Below, in pieces: positions 1 through 8,315 of a stretch of 64,000 nucleotides of DNA. The notes under the pieces are model-generated. The model worked only from the letters and a program-made list of their open reading frames with translations. It did no database searches and was not told where the DNA came from. Source of the stretch: Flavobacteriaceae bacterium (GTDB lineage: Bacteria; Bacteroidota; Bacteroidia; Flavobacteriales; Flavobacteriaceae); NCBI GenBank assembly GCA_027490305.1, contig JAIXYI010000063.1:1-64000 (forward strand). The letters are read 5' to 3'. The position numbers were made by a program, and so were the translations under genes. The first letter of the stretch is position 1. The number at the start of each line of letters is the position of its first letter.

Positions 1-66
1 ACCGTGGCGGATGTCATCAATAAGACGCTTACTAAATGCTTCGTAAGCAAATTTCTCGTTTTCCAT
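1..66 (-). CDS. Partial hypothetical protein, N-terminal 22 residues
   Basis: An ATG on the minus strand at 66 opens a frame that runs off the left edge of the window, beginning MENEKFAYEAFSKRL. Only 22 residues are visible, so no family can be assigned. It is codirectional with the translation-factor gene and oxygenase gene that lie upstream of it on the same strand, about 90 bases from the former. The start is a guess from the only in-frame ATG; the short visible peptide is charged and helix-like. It could equally be a chance frame. Confidence 0.45.
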   Translation of the reverse strand, partial: MENEKFAYEAFSKRLIDDIRHG

Positions 67-156
67 ATCTGTGTTAAATTACTAAAAAAGTAAATTGACA
101 CAGTTTATTGAACATACTCTTGTTCTTCACTCAACACTCAAAACTCAACCCTCCTT

Positions 157-486
157 CTATCCTCCCACGCGTTTTACCTTAAATCCTTTTTCTTTTAAAA
201 GGGCCATGATCTTGTCGCGGTAATCGCCTTGGAGGATGATGGCGCCGTCTTTGAAACTGCCGCCGACGGAGAGTCGGGTCTTGAGTTCTTTGGCCAGTAA
301 TCTAAAGTCGTCGTCGCTGCCTTCGTAGCCTTCGATGACGGTGGTGGGTTTTCCGTTCCGACGCTCGTATTTGCAGATCATCGGTTCCTTCTGCACGAAG
401 AGTTCGTGCGGTGTTTCTTCGGGTTTTTCTTCCGGCAACGGCTCGTGGTCAGGGAAGAGTTTCTTGAGTTGGTCGTGTAAGTCCAT
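157..486 (-). CDS. SUI1/eIF1-like (YciH family) translation initiation factor
   Basis: A 109-residue protein with the SUI1/eIF1/YciH fold at its C-terminal half: ERRNGKPTTVIEGYEG, then the LAKELKTRLSVGGS segment, and GDYRDKIMALLKEKGFKVKRVGG-type ending typical of the family. Family members act on the 30S subunit and influence start-codon fidelity; the bacterial role is only partly understood. The frame stays open upstream to a TTG at 570, but the ATG at 486 (protein start MDLHDQLKKLFPDHEP) agrees with the usual start of flavobacterial homologues and avoids a 28-residue extension of low-similarity sequence. It lies downstream of the oxygenase gene and may be cotranscribed with it. Confidence 0.85.
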   Translation of the reverse strand: MDLHDQLKKLFPDHEPLPEEKPEETPHELFVQKEPMICKYERRNGKPTTVIEGYEGSDDDFRLLAKELKTRLSVGGSFKDGAIILQGDYRDKIMALLKEKGFKVKRVGG

Positions 487-575
487 ACCTGAAAATGGGT
501 GAAAACCCCAAGGGATGAAAAAATCAAAAGACACCGGTTGCCCAATGTCTTTTGACGATCGATTAGACAATGATG

Positions 576-1526
576 TTATTTCTTGATGAGTCCGAGGTCA
601 ACGAGACGCTCGTGCAGGAAGTCGCCTGCGGTGATGTCGTCGTACAATTTCGGATGGTCGGCATCGATGCAATTCTCGAGGCAGTCGAGTTTCATCTCGC
701 TGATCGGGTGCATGAAGAACGGAATTGAGTAGCGCGAGGTGCCCCACAGTTCACGCGGCGGGTTGACGACCTGGTGGATAGTCGACTTGAGTCGGTTGTT
801 GCTGTGGCGCGACAACATATCACCTACGTTGATGACGAGTTCGTCAGGCTGGGCAATGGCGTCGATCCATTCGCCGTCGTGGTTCTGCACCTGGAGGCCT
901 TTTCCCTGGGCACCCATCAGCAGGGTGATCAGGTTGATATCGCCGTGGGCTGCGGCACGCACAGCATCTTTCGGCTCTTCGGTGATCGGCGGGTAGTGGA
1001 TAGGGCGGAGGATGGAGTTGCCTTCCTGTACATACTTGTCGAAATACGTTTCTTCGAGTCCGAGGAAGAGGGCCAGGGCGCGCAATACATAAATACCGGT
1101 TTTTTCCAGCATCTGGTAGGCGTCTTTACCCACTTCATTAAAGCGCGGAAGTTCTTTGACTTCTACATTCGCGGGATACTCGTCATGGTATTTCGAGCCG
1201 TCCTGCAAGTACTGGCCAAAGTGCCAGAATTCCTTAAGGTCGCCGGCCGAACGTCCTTTTGCGTGTTCTTTTCCGAACGACACGTAGCCGCGCTGGCCGC
1301 CGATGCCGGGGATTTCGTACTGCGCCTTTACGTCGAGCGGAAGGGAGAAGAAATTACGGACTTCACTATAGAGTTCGTCCACGAGTTTGTCATCAAGGAA
1401 ATGTCCCTTGAGAGCTACGAATCCGATGTCTTCGTAGGCTTTGCCGATTTCATTTACAAATTTTTGTTTACGTGCCGGGTCACCCGACAGGAAATCACGT
1501 AAGTCAACACTTGGTATGTTTTGCAT
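576..1526 (-). CDS. Isopenicillin N synthase-like 2OG-Fe(II) oxygenase
   Basis: A 316-residue non-haem iron dioxygenase-like protein. The N-terminal DIOX_N region (IPSVDLRDFLSG ... IGFVALKGH) is followed by the double-stranded beta-helix core with the Fe(II) ligands in AAHGDINLITLL (H and D) and KSTIHQVVNPP (H), and the 2-oxoglutarate-binding R-x-S motif in SRYSIPFF. The family hydroxylates or oxidises small molecules using oxygen and usually 2-oxoglutarate; the substrate cannot be read from sequence. Start at 1526 (MQNIPSVDL) is preferred; an in-frame ATG at 1553 would add nine residues. A TAnnTTTG box on the minus strand at 1569-1576 fits either start. High GC, core-genome-like; it marks the left edge of the accessory block. 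Confidence 0.88.
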   Translation of the reverse strand: MQNIPSVDLRDFLSGDPARKQKFVNEIGKAYEDIGFVALKGHFLDDKLVDELYSEVRNFFSLPLDVKAQYEIPGIGGQRGYVSFGKEHAKGRSAGDLKEFWHFGQYLQDGSKYHDEYPANVEVKELPRFNEVGKDAYQMLEKTGIYVLRALALFLGLEETYFDKYVQEGNSILRPIHYPPITEEPKDAVRAAAHGDINLITLLMGAQGKGLQVQNHDGEWIDAIAQPDELVINVGDMLSRHSNNRLKSTIHQVVNPPRELWGTSRYSIPFFMHPISEMKLDCLENCIDADHPKLYDDITAGDFLHERLVDLGLIKK

Positions 1527-1568
1527 ACAATTAGGATTGGTTACTAGCCGCATTCGACGCGGCCTTTA

Positions 1569-1576
1569 CAAATGTA
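1569..1576 (-). promoter_or_regulatory. Bacteroidota -7 promoter box for the 2OG oxygenase
   Basis: The minus strand reads TACATTTG, an exact match to the Bacteroidota consensus TAnnTTTG. Transcription would start roughly 1560-1565, giving a leader of about 35-40 bases before the ATG at 1526. No convincing -33 TTG/TTTG box was identified at the usual spacing. Confidence 0.55.
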
Positions 1577-1585
1577 GTGAAAAGG

Positions 1586-1660
1586 GTGAATTAGCGAATG
1601 TGGGAATTAGCGAATTAGCGGATGAATTAGATAATTAGAAAATTAGATAATTAGAAAATG
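1586..1660. repeat. Octanucleotide-period degenerate repeat (AATTAGCG type), left boundary
   Basis: The stretch is built of 8-base units such as GGGAATTA, GCGAATTA, then ATTAGATA and ATTAGAAA. The reverse-complement family (CGCTAATT) occurs at 21645-21743. The two arrays bracket the repeat-rich accessory region between the oxygenase and the E1 dehydrogenase. Confidence 0.75.
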
Positions 1661-1665
1661 GGAGA

Positions 1666-2000
1666 AGTAGGTAGTGGGTAGTAGTCAGTGGTCAGTAGTC
1701 AGTGGTAGGTCGTTGGTAGAGGGACGTTCTTTCTCAGTTTCTCAATTGCTCAGGGACTCAGTGACCTCTCGCTCAGGGACTGAAAAAGTGAACTCGCGCG
1801 AAGTCGGAGACGTTTGCGCAGCGGTTGGATTCAAAGGAGATGTCGCAGAGCGGGAGAAGTGAGCAGTAGTCAGTAGTCGGTCGTTGGTAGAGGGAAGTTC
1901 TTTCTCAGTTTCTCAATTGCTCAGGGACTCAGGGACCTCTCGCTCAGGCGCTTCATAGCGCGCAGCGGTTTGGTTTAACGGAGATGTGGTGGAGCTGGCA
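1666..2000. repeat. Heptamer array plus two tandem copies of a ~150-bp dispersed repeat
   Basis: 7-base units (GTAGTCA, GTGGTCA, GTAGTCA) run from 1666 to about 1713 and recur near 1860-1885. Each is followed by a repeat beginning GTCGTTGGTAGAGGGA and containing TCTCAGTTTCTCAATTGCT, CAGGGACTCAG and a GCGCAGCGGTTGG-like tail. Two further copies lie at 3350-3690 in the same orientation. A 62-codon frame at 1674-1862 is repeat sequence and is not called as a gene. Confidence 0.8.
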
Positions 2001-2056
2001 ATTTGTTTTCCCGGCTTTTTTCCCGGTGGTGGTGAGTAGGAAACGATAAATTTAAA

Positions 2057-2434
2057 TTACACACCCTCTACCATTCCCTTGCGATGCTCAATGCCCCACT
2101 TTACCATAGCATCCAATACAATTTTTATATTTCTGCCAGACTCAGTAATTTGATATTCAATAATAACTGGATAAGTATCCAACACTTTCCTTGTAATTAT
2201 ACCATTCAGCTCTAATTCTCTAAGTTCTTTTGATAACATTTTGGGAGTGATTTTTGGAATTTCACGTTCAATATCCTTAAATCTCTTTTTCCCAAAAACC
2301 AATGATGCTATTATTGGAAGTTTCCATTTTCCTGTTAATACATTCATCGTATCATTCACCGCCAAAACAAATGTTTGTGGACATCTTTTTACGTCACGTA
2401 GACTTATTTCAATTTCCATATGTTTTCTAATCAT
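2057..2434 (-). CDS. HxlR-family winged-helix transcriptional regulator
   Basis: A 125-residue HxlR-type regulator. The conserved N-terminal Cys (Cys18 in VKRCPQTFVLAV), the GKWKLPIIASLVFGKKRF helix, the IPKITPKMLSKELRELE recognition segment and the wing ITESGRNIKIVLDAM are all present, at the usual length of the family. Members are small dimeric DNA-binding proteins, often sensing electrophiles or redox state through the Cys. It is divergent from an NAD(P)-binding reductase-like gene, the typical HxlR partner arrangement, and the shared gap holds three palindromes. An internal ATG (codon 6) is an alternative start. AT-rich relative to the surrounding backbone, suggesting transfer. Confidence 0.9.
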   Translation of the reverse strand: MIRKHMEIEISLRDVKRCPQTFVLAVNDTMNVLTGKWKLPIIASLVFGKKRFKDIEREIPKITPKMLSKELRELELNGIITRKVLDTYPVIIEYQITESGRNIKIVLDAMVKWGIEHRKGMVEGV

Positions 2435-2485
2435 ACTATACTAAAGTATAGTGCTATATAATGTATAGCTAATGTAAATTACATT
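2435..2485. promoter_or_regulatory. Three stacked palindromes, probable HxlR operator
   Basis: The divergent gap holds a perfect inverted repeat ACTATACT-AA-AGTATAGT (2435-2452), then GCTATA-5nt-TATAGC (2453-2469), then a perfect AATGTAA-A-TTACATT (2471-2485). The first two share the CTATA/TATAG half site, as expected for repeated binding of one dimeric regulator. The third overlaps the plus-strand promoter, so occupancy could repress the reductase gene. Function is inferred from position and symmetry. Confidence 0.65.
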
Positions 2486-2487
2486 TG
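2480..2487 (+). promoter_or_regulatory. -7 promoter box for the NAD(P)-binding protein gene
   Basis: TACATTTG matches TAnnTTTG exactly and sits inside the third palindrome, 32 bases upstream of the ATG at 2519. Transcription would begin near 2492-2495. Confidence 0.6.
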
Positions 2488-2518
2488 CGTAATACCAAAT
2501 AGTAATTTCAAAATATTA

Positions 2519-3172
2519 ATGGAAATGAAAATAGCAGTAATTGGAACAACAGGATTTGTTGGGAAAAACATTACAAACGAATTAGCGAACAGAGGGTTTG
2601 AGGTGACGGGAATTTCCAGGACGGAACAAGCATCCGACAGGCCAAACTTGCATTATAAAGCGGTTGATGCAACAGACATTGACGCTTTAAGCACTATATT
2701 AAAAAACTTTGATGTGGTTATTAGTGCTTTTGGTGCGGGTTGGACAAATCCAACTATATATGACGACTTCATTGCTGGTTCAAAAGCTATTCAGACGGCA
2801 GTGAAACAATCGGGTGTGATACGTTTTATTTGTATAGGAGGTGCAGGTAGTTTATTTACACCGGATGGCACACAATTGGTAGACACTTTTCCTTTAGATA
2901 ATCCTTTTGTTCCCGGTGCAAAAGCCGCTCGCGATTATTACAATATTTTAAAAGAAGAAACAGACTTGGATTGGGCCTTTTTTAGTCCAGCAGTGGAAAT
3001 GCATCAGGGAATAACAATAGGAAGAACAGGAAAGTATCGTTTAGGAACTGACTATCCAGTTTTAGATGAGAATGGTAAAAATGTACTTTCCGTAGAGGAT
3101 CTGGCAGTAGTTATCGCAGATGAGGTAGAAAATCCAAAACATCATCAAACGAGATTTACAGCGGCTTATTAG
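2519..3172 (+). CDS. NAD(P)-binding Rossmann-fold (NmrA/SDR-atypical) protein
   Basis: A 217-residue protein whose first residues MEMKIAVIGTTGFVGKNI carry the glycine-rich dinucleotide motif GxxGxxG of atypical short-chain dehydrogenases and NmrA-like proteins. FDVVISAFGAG, FICIGGAGSL and the DWAFFSPAVEMHQG segment match the family of NAD(P)H-binding proteins commonly paired with HxlR regulators. No SDR YxxxK motif is obvious, so activity is uncertain: quinone reductase, epimerase-like or redox sensing are possible. The second ATG (2525) is equally plausible as start. Divergent from and probably controlled by the HxlR gene; both are AT-rich and the pair is bracketed by direct copies of the dispersed repeat. 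Confidence 0.85.
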   Translation: MEMKIAVIGTTGFVGKNITNELANRGFEVTGISRTEQASDRPNLHYKAVDATDIDALSTILKNFDVVISAFGAGWTNPTIYDDFIAGSKAIQTAVKQSGVIRFICIGGAGSLFTPDGTQLVDTFPLDNPFVPGAKAARDYYNILKEETDLDWAFFSPAVEMHQGITIGRTGKYRLGTDYPVLDENGKNVLSVEDLAVVIADEVENPKHHQTRFTAAY

Positions 3173-3339
3173 AGTAAGTACCACAAAGTTTCGAAATGGA
3201 ACTACTTTCCAAATGTTAAAACAAATCGCTTTAAAATTTCAAAGCAAAAGTGTTAGATCACAAAAATGATAGGAAGATTTCGATGAACTTGGGTGACGAA
3301 AACGAGATGATAACTCGCTCAAATTCGGAGAGGTTTGAG

Positions 3340-3690
3340 CAGTGGGAGAAGTGTGCAGTAGTCAGTAGTCGGTCGTTGGTAAAGGGACGTTCTTTCCCCG
3401 TTTCTGAACTGCTCAGGGACTCAGGGACCTATAGCTCAGGGATTATAAAGGTGAGAGATCGGGCAAAGTCTGAAGATGTAACGGAGCAGGCAAAGTTGGA
3501 GAGGTTTGAGCAGCGGGAGAAGTAGGCAGTAGTCAGTAGTCGGTCGTTGGTAGAGGGACGTTCTTTCTCAGTTTCGCAACTACTCAGGGACCTCTCGCTC
3601 AGGGACTAAAAAGGTGAGAGATCGCGCAAAGTCGGAGAGGTTTGCGCAGCGGTTTGGTTCAAAAGAGATGTTGCAGAGCGGGGTTTCGGA
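3340..3690. repeat. Two further tandem copies of the dispersed repeat with heptamers
   Basis: Copies start at about 3367 and 3540, each again beginning with the TCGTTGGTA(A/G)AGGGACG core after a GTAGTCA heptamer block, in the same orientation as those at 1666-2000. The pairs therefore flank the regulator/reductase module as direct repeats about 1.7 kb apart. A 91-codon frame at 3250-3525 mostly reads through repeat sequence and is rejected as a gene. The remaining gap to 3853 shows nothing else. Confidence 0.8.
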
Positions 3691-3853
3691 GCACAAAACT
3701 TCAATACACCACAAAAGTTGATGCGAGGTAGAATGTTCAATTAACTACTTCACCCGCCATTGAGCCAAACGCCTGTTACCAGCTGACGTTTCTATCATTT
3801 CATTTCGTATTTTCACTTTGTCTGCCTCGTTTTTTTACCTTTATTAATTTCGC

Positions 3854-6800
3854 TTAAACATTATCATTGTCAACTTTACCTTCCACAATTCTATTGTAAA
3901 TTTTCAAAACGTCTGTGGGTAGTTTTTGATTATTGTAGAAGTTTTCTCCCGTTGGGTTAAGGTCATTGTCAATCATTAAACGCAAGCACTCCTCTATGAT
4001 GTACCAAGCCATATCCTGATTTTTGAAATCCATAACAGGCTTTGCGGTGTATGGAAGTGCGGTAAATTTCCCTAAATCATTATTTACAGTTGTCCAACGG
4101 CAAAAGTTTAATATAATTGGAACTATTTTAAAATTCGGGTCTTTATCTTTTCTCTCAAAAGCTTTTTTAATTTCGTGTTCATGGATATAGTCGGTTTTCA
4201 TAAAATTTGGACTTACCATAAAGCAAGCGATGTCGGCTTCTTCCAAATGTTTTTGAATTTCGTCATTCCAAACAGAACCAGCGTCCAACTCACTACAATA
4301 CCAATGAGAAACTTTTCCGTCCCTCTGTAATGCTGAAAGATGTTCTATAAATTTGTTAACCAATCTAAGATCTTGTTTAGAATAAGAAATGAATATTTTT
4401 TTCATTTTTAATGGTGATTTTAGATACTTTTTGAATGAAGTTAAACGGTAATATCTCTTATTGAAGTGGAATATTGGATTTTGTCCTTTTTCGCTTTGAT
4501 GGATAATCTCTAGTGGAATAAATTCTTCCTGAGATTCATTAGGAACAAGCTTCTTGACTTTTATTCCTTCATTTATTGAATCAATATAATCTACAATTGT
4601 CTTAATGAATTTATCGTGTGTACCATTTACCGCATGAATGTCAAGTGAAGCACATTTGCTTTTGTTGTTCCAAGGGTCAAACTTCACCATAACAATGTCG
4701 TTACTTTTTTCGTCCTTTATCACAATGCCATTTTTCCAAAAATAAAATGAAGACTCATCACTCGTTTCGCTTAATGCTTTAGAACCGTAAGTATGAAAAA
4801 AGTCCAGTATTATACTTTTATGAATAAACGTTTCGTATTTAAAGCGATAAACTGGTTTTTCAAATAGAGATTGGAATAATTTGATGCTCTTGGGCGGATT
4901 TGCTGGTAAATAAAGCGGTGCGATAAAAGATTTTTTGTCTACAATAGGATGTCTAAAGAGAATTTTGAAATGAAGCATTAGATTGATTACATCTCGCACT
5001 CTATCACTAGATTCATCTTCACCTAATATACTTGCAATTTCAAGCTCACTAATTGCTCCAGTTTTTTTGTTAATAGAAAGAAGAATTTTATTTAAATCGT
5101 TTAGTATTTGATTTTGATTTAAGAACACCTTTTCCTTTAGTTCATTATTTTCAGGATAATAAAGGCATAAACCAATGTCAGCTAAAAACGAGGCGAAAAT
5201 TTTAGAATCCTCTAATGAGAAAAGCACTTTTTTACATTGAGTAATTGATTTACCTTTTAATTCAGGCAAGTTCTTAATAATTTCATTACAATAATTGAGA
5301 AAGTCGTCACTTGAGAAACTTTCACTGAATCGTTGTTTTTCAATATCTTGTTTTATGTAGTTCCATGTGCCTAGGAACTGACGGCTTAAAATTTCTAAAC
5401 TGTCGAAAATATCAAAAAGAGTGTTTTTTGTTATTTCAAGCCTATGATTTTTATACAGCGAAATTTGTTCAAAATCGTATATCTTAGGATAAATAGTACT
5501 TAGTTCTTCTTCATTAAGAAAAATCTTTAATTTCTTGGAATCTACCTTGTTTTGTAAAACCAATATATTCTCTTCTTCTTTTTCTTGAAAGGTTTCTGAT
5601 ACTTTGTCTATGGACGCAGTTACTGATTTTGTCCAATCAGTTTTATTTTTTAAAGATTCTTCAATCTGCTCATCTCGTTCATCAAGAATCTTTGATATGG
5701 ATTTCTCAATCTGAGATAACTTTCTTTTTTGTGTATGATACCTTATGGAATCAAGCCAATATTCAAGAGGGAAAGTCTCAATTTTCACATCCATTTTTTC
5801 ACCATCGCTTTGTGTTTGTTTTATTTCTAATTCGTCAAAACGGTTAGAAGCTCCATCCCACATTAGCGTATATGCTGTTCTGTTTGTAAAAAACAGATGA
5901 TGTGTATCATGATAATATTCTTGACCACCGAAATCAAAAATTCTTACTGTATAATTTTTGACACCTCTTTTGGCATTCCAAACTCCCAAATCCAACCAAT
6001 GTGTTGTTGGTAGTGTTTCATCTACCTTTTCATTTTTCAGCCAATGAACAAAAGTTGATTTACCGACATTGCTATTACCAACCATGATGAGCTTTATGTC
6101 GGCATTTTTAAAAGGTTTGATTTTAATTTCTTTTTCAGCTTCAAGTTGCCTAAAATATGCATTTACACTTTGCTTTCCCTTAGCAACAATTTCTGTTGGT
6201 GGAATTGATAACGGGTTTCGCCCAATGCTAATAGTTTTGTTTTCCCATTTGGAATCTTTAATATCAATTTTAGATATTAACTCTTTTATCGGAGTTAAGT
6301 CTGTAATTAGATTTGAGTGTAAATCAACAGTTTGAATTGTTGTTGGGACAGACAAAAATTTAATGTTTTTAAGTTGATTGTTGCTTAGATACAATTCCTT
6401 TAGCTTGGGGAACTTGTCAACACTTGGGAAACTATTTATTGTGTTGTTGTTTAAATATAGTTTTGATAGATTCGAGAGATTTGAAATAGGTTTCAACGCA
6501 TCAATTTCATTATTACTCAAATTCAAAATGGATAACTTTCTTAAATTTGATAAAGGTTTTATATCGGTAATATGCCAATTTGAAAAATAATATCTTTTTC
6601 TTCTTTTAGAATCCCTCCAATTACCACCAGCAATAAGAGTTTCAAGATTTTTTAAGTTTTCAATCTCTTTGGGAAATCGAAACAATATATTCGGTTCAAG
6701 TTTATTATTGCTTGTCTTTCTTATCCAACTTCCGTTAATATATTCTCCCCACTCATTACTCAGAATTAACGTTTTTAAGTGTGTATTTTCAAATAACTCT

Positions 6801-7438
6801 TTTACATCATTTAGGCTGGTTAAACCTAAGTTTCCTAAATCCAAAGTGGGGTTTTTAGTTTCAAGGTTTTCTCGTATTCGTTCTTTGGCTTGTTTTAGAG
6901 AAGAAGTATGTAAATTTATTAAAAGTTGTCTTAGGACATAGGCTATTTGAGACGTACCTTCATATTCTCTGAAATGAAAATCATGTATAGGCAGAAAATA
7001 CTCAACAAAAGGAACAAGTTTTTTAAGTGGATTTAAGTTTATGTTTTTTTCGAATTCATAAGATATAAAGGCGGGGGCAACGATAATTGTTGCCTTACTC
7101 GAAAGTTTTGTCAGTTGTTCAATGTCTTTTTGAGGAATAGAAAACTCTAATTTACGTTCATACTCGTCTGTAATGTATAGAATAATGGTCTTCGTTTTCT
7201 TTGATTCAAAAGAAGAATTTGACTCAGCAAAAATATATGGAAAATCAAAATTTCCGTATTCCTTTATCTCAACTTCCACATGACCATATTCTGTTTGTAT
7301 AATCCAATCATGTCCATCAGACTTGTCGATGGGCGGCCTTTTTTCAAAGTGAATAAACTCATCTAATGCTCTCCTGAAAAAAGTTTTTCCAATTCCTCGG
7401 CTTCCTACTATGAATAAATTACTTTTTAAAAATTCCAT
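3854..7438 (-). CDS. Multidomain GTPase-LRR-Roc-COR-TIR protein (candidate immune/defence sensor)
   Basis: A 1194-residue protein with several modules. Residues 1-170 start with a P-loop, GSRGIGKT (12-19), that looks like an additional small NTPase-like domain. Leucine-rich repeats span about 195-395 (LRKLSILNLSNNEID, LSKLYLNNNTINS). A Roc GTPase follows with G1 GNSNVGKST (454-462), G3 DFGGQ (502-506) and G4 NKVD (629-632), with a charged insert of about 80 residues before G4. A COR-like region covers roughly 685-1005. A TIR domain begins at 1012 (MKKIFISYSKQDLRLV) with the HEHEIKKAF helix, where Glu1089 fits the catalytic Glu of NAD-cleaving TIR domains. Known TIR domains with such sensors act in anti-phage immunity by depleting NAD; that role is inferred here. 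Strongly AT-rich, flanked by repeats, no obvious operon partner. Confidence 0.88.
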   Translation of the reverse strand: MEFLKSNLFIVGSRGIGKTFFRRALDEFIHFEKRPPIDKSDGHDWIIQTEYGHVEVEIKEYGNFDFPYIFAESNSSFESKKTKTIILYITDEYERKLEFSIPQKDIEQLTKLSSKATIIVAPAFISYEFEKNINLNPLKKLVPFVEYFLPIHDFHFREYEGTSQIAYVLRQLLINLHTSSLKQAKERIRENLETKNPTLDLGNLGLTSLNDVKELFENTHLKTLILSNEWGEYINGSWIRKTSNNKLEPNILFRFPKEIENLKNLETLIAGGNWRDSKRRKRYYFSNWHITDIKPLSNLRKLSILNLSNNEIDALKPISNLSNLSKLYLNNNTINSFPSVDKFPKLKELYLSNNQLKNIKFLSVPTTIQTVDLHSNLITDLTPIKELISKIDIKDSKWENKTISIGRNPLSIPPTEIVAKGKQSVNAYFRQLEAEKEIKIKPFKNADIKLIMVGNSNVGKSTFVHWLKNEKVDETLPTTHWLDLGVWNAKRGVKNYTVRIFDFGGQEYYHDTHHLFFTNRTAYTLMWDGASNRFDELEIKQTQSDGEKMDVKIETFPLEYWLDSIRYHTQKRKLSQIEKSISKILDERDEQIEESLKNKTDWTKSVTASIDKVSETFQEKEEENILVLQNKVDSKKLKIFLNEEELSTIYPKIYDFEQISLYKNHRLEITKNTLFDIFDSLEILSRQFLGTWNYIKQDIEKQRFSESFSSDDFLNYCNEIIKNLPELKGKSITQCKKVLFSLEDSKIFASFLADIGLCLYYPENNELKEKVFLNQNQILNDLNKILLSINKKTGAISELEIASILGEDESSDRVRDVINLMLHFKILFRHPIVDKKSFIAPLYLPANPPKSIKLFQSLFEKPVYRFKYETFIHKSIILDFFHTYGSKALSETSDESSFYFWKNGIVIKDEKSNDIVMVKFDPWNNKSKCASLDIHAVNGTHDKFIKTIVDYIDSINEGIKVKKLVPNESQEEFIPLEIIHQSEKGQNPIFHFNKRYYRLTSFKKYLKSPLKMKKIFISYSKQDLRLVNKFIEHLSALQRDGKVSHWYCSELDAGSVWNDEIQKHLEEADIACFMVSPNFMKTDYIHEHEIKKAFERKDKDPNFKIVPIILNFCRWTTVNNDLGKFTALPYTAKPVMDFKNQDMAWYIIEECLRLMIDNDLNPTGENFYNNQKLPTDVLKIYNRIVEGKVDNDNV

Positions 7439-7633
7439 GAGTTGTTGTTCATTTTGTTTTTTGTTAGTCCGTTGATGTTTGCGCGGTTCTCTTTACGCTT
7501 GCTGGTAACTCGTTCATAACCCCGAAGAATTCATACATAACCCCCCCATTGCGGCGTATAAGTAAAAATCAACCGGAAAATCATATTTATACATCATCAA
7601 ACGACCTCTTACTATTTTCGATATTCTTTGCAT

Positions 7634-7945
7634 TCACATGCGTGTAAATCCCCCGCTATCGCGAGCGTCACGATTATGCCTATCAACGTTGGTAATCGTT
7701 TGATGAGTATTGATTTGGATGTTAGAACTGTTTTCAGAAAGACACGCCCAAAGCAACGACCCGATCCAGCCGATACCACTCCAACCCAGAAGAAAGTTCA
7801 ACAGGGCAATCGGCAGTTTGTGTTTACTCTTTCGTGAGAACGCGACAATAGTGGGTAAAAAGTAAAGCGGTAAACCGATAACCGTAAGAAAGAGGAGTTC
7901 TTTTGCGCCAAATTCTCCCAAGGCGATAAACAGGGGTGCGTACAT
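7634..7945 (-). CDS. Superinfection-immunity-like small membrane protein
   Basis: A 103-residue protein with a hydrophobic N-terminal half: MYAPLFIALGEFGAKELLFLT, then the segment LPLYFLPTIVAFSRKSKHKL and LLNFLLGWSGIGWIGSLLWAC. The pattern of a helix ending in LPTIVA, a short basic loop, then N-LLLGW-GIGWI-LLWA is that of the superinfection immunity family (named after phage T4 Imm, which blocks DNA entry of a second phage), widely spread in bacterial genomes. Two transmembrane segments are visible, followed by a polar tail of about 30 residues. In-frame starts at 7990 and 8008 are possible; the ATG at 7945 begins closest to the conserved part. It lies about 190 bases downstream in the map from the start of the TIR protein gene and shares its orientation. 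Confidence 0.7.
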   Translation of the reverse strand: MYAPLFIALGEFGAKELLFLTVIGLPLYFLPTIVAFSRKSKHKLPIALLNFLLGWSGIGWIGSLLWACLSENSSNIQINTHQTITNVDRHNRDARDSGGFTRM

Positions 7946-8094
7946 ATAGTTTTGGTTAGGTGTCAGCGACTTCAGGTAAAGACCCCAAAGCATCTCAAAT
8001 TTATACAATTCCCCTTGGCTGCCCTAACGTTTCCCGACCATAACACCCATTTCAACGACGAATAACAGGGGTATACGTAGAAATACGTGGAGTT

Positions 8095-8155
8095 AGGAGA
8101 TAGGAGTAGGGGAAGGAACAATGAACGATGAACCCTGAACCCTGAACCCCCAACT
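8095..8155. repeat. Heptamer arrays (GGAGTTA and ACCCTGA types)
   Basis: Units GGAGTTA, GGAGATA, GGAGTAG, GGGAAGG are followed directly by ACAATGA, ACGATGA, ACCCTGA, ACCCTGA, ACCCCCA. All are exactly 7 bases long. The same ACAATGA/ACGATGA units recur at 46570. The rest of 7946-8315 shows no supportable gene. Confidence 0.75.
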
Positions 8156-8315
8156 CTTGCCGAACGAGCGGTTATCAATAGCGAATGAGTGCAAAGTAAT
8201 CACAGTTTTACACTTTCACTTCCGCTCATCTTAGCCTTTAACTAAAATGTACCTGATTCTTACTCAGGCCTCAGGCGCTTAGGGACTCAGGGACTAGCTT
8301 ATTCTGTATAAGTTT

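Noticed and set aside
487-570. TTG start extending the SUI1-like protein by 28 residues
   Set aside because: The extension is unlike family members and the ATG at 486 gives the usual start.
774-1502. 242-codon frame on the plus strand
   Set aside because: Antisense to the 2OG oxygenase, whose metal and cosubstrate motifs are clear.
1674-1862. 62-codon open frame on the plus strand
   Set aside because: Composed of heptamers and the dispersed repeat; not conserved between copies.
3250-3525. 91-codon open frame on the plus strand
   Set aside because: Runs through two copies of the dispersed repeat; other copies carry stops or frameshifts in the same frame.
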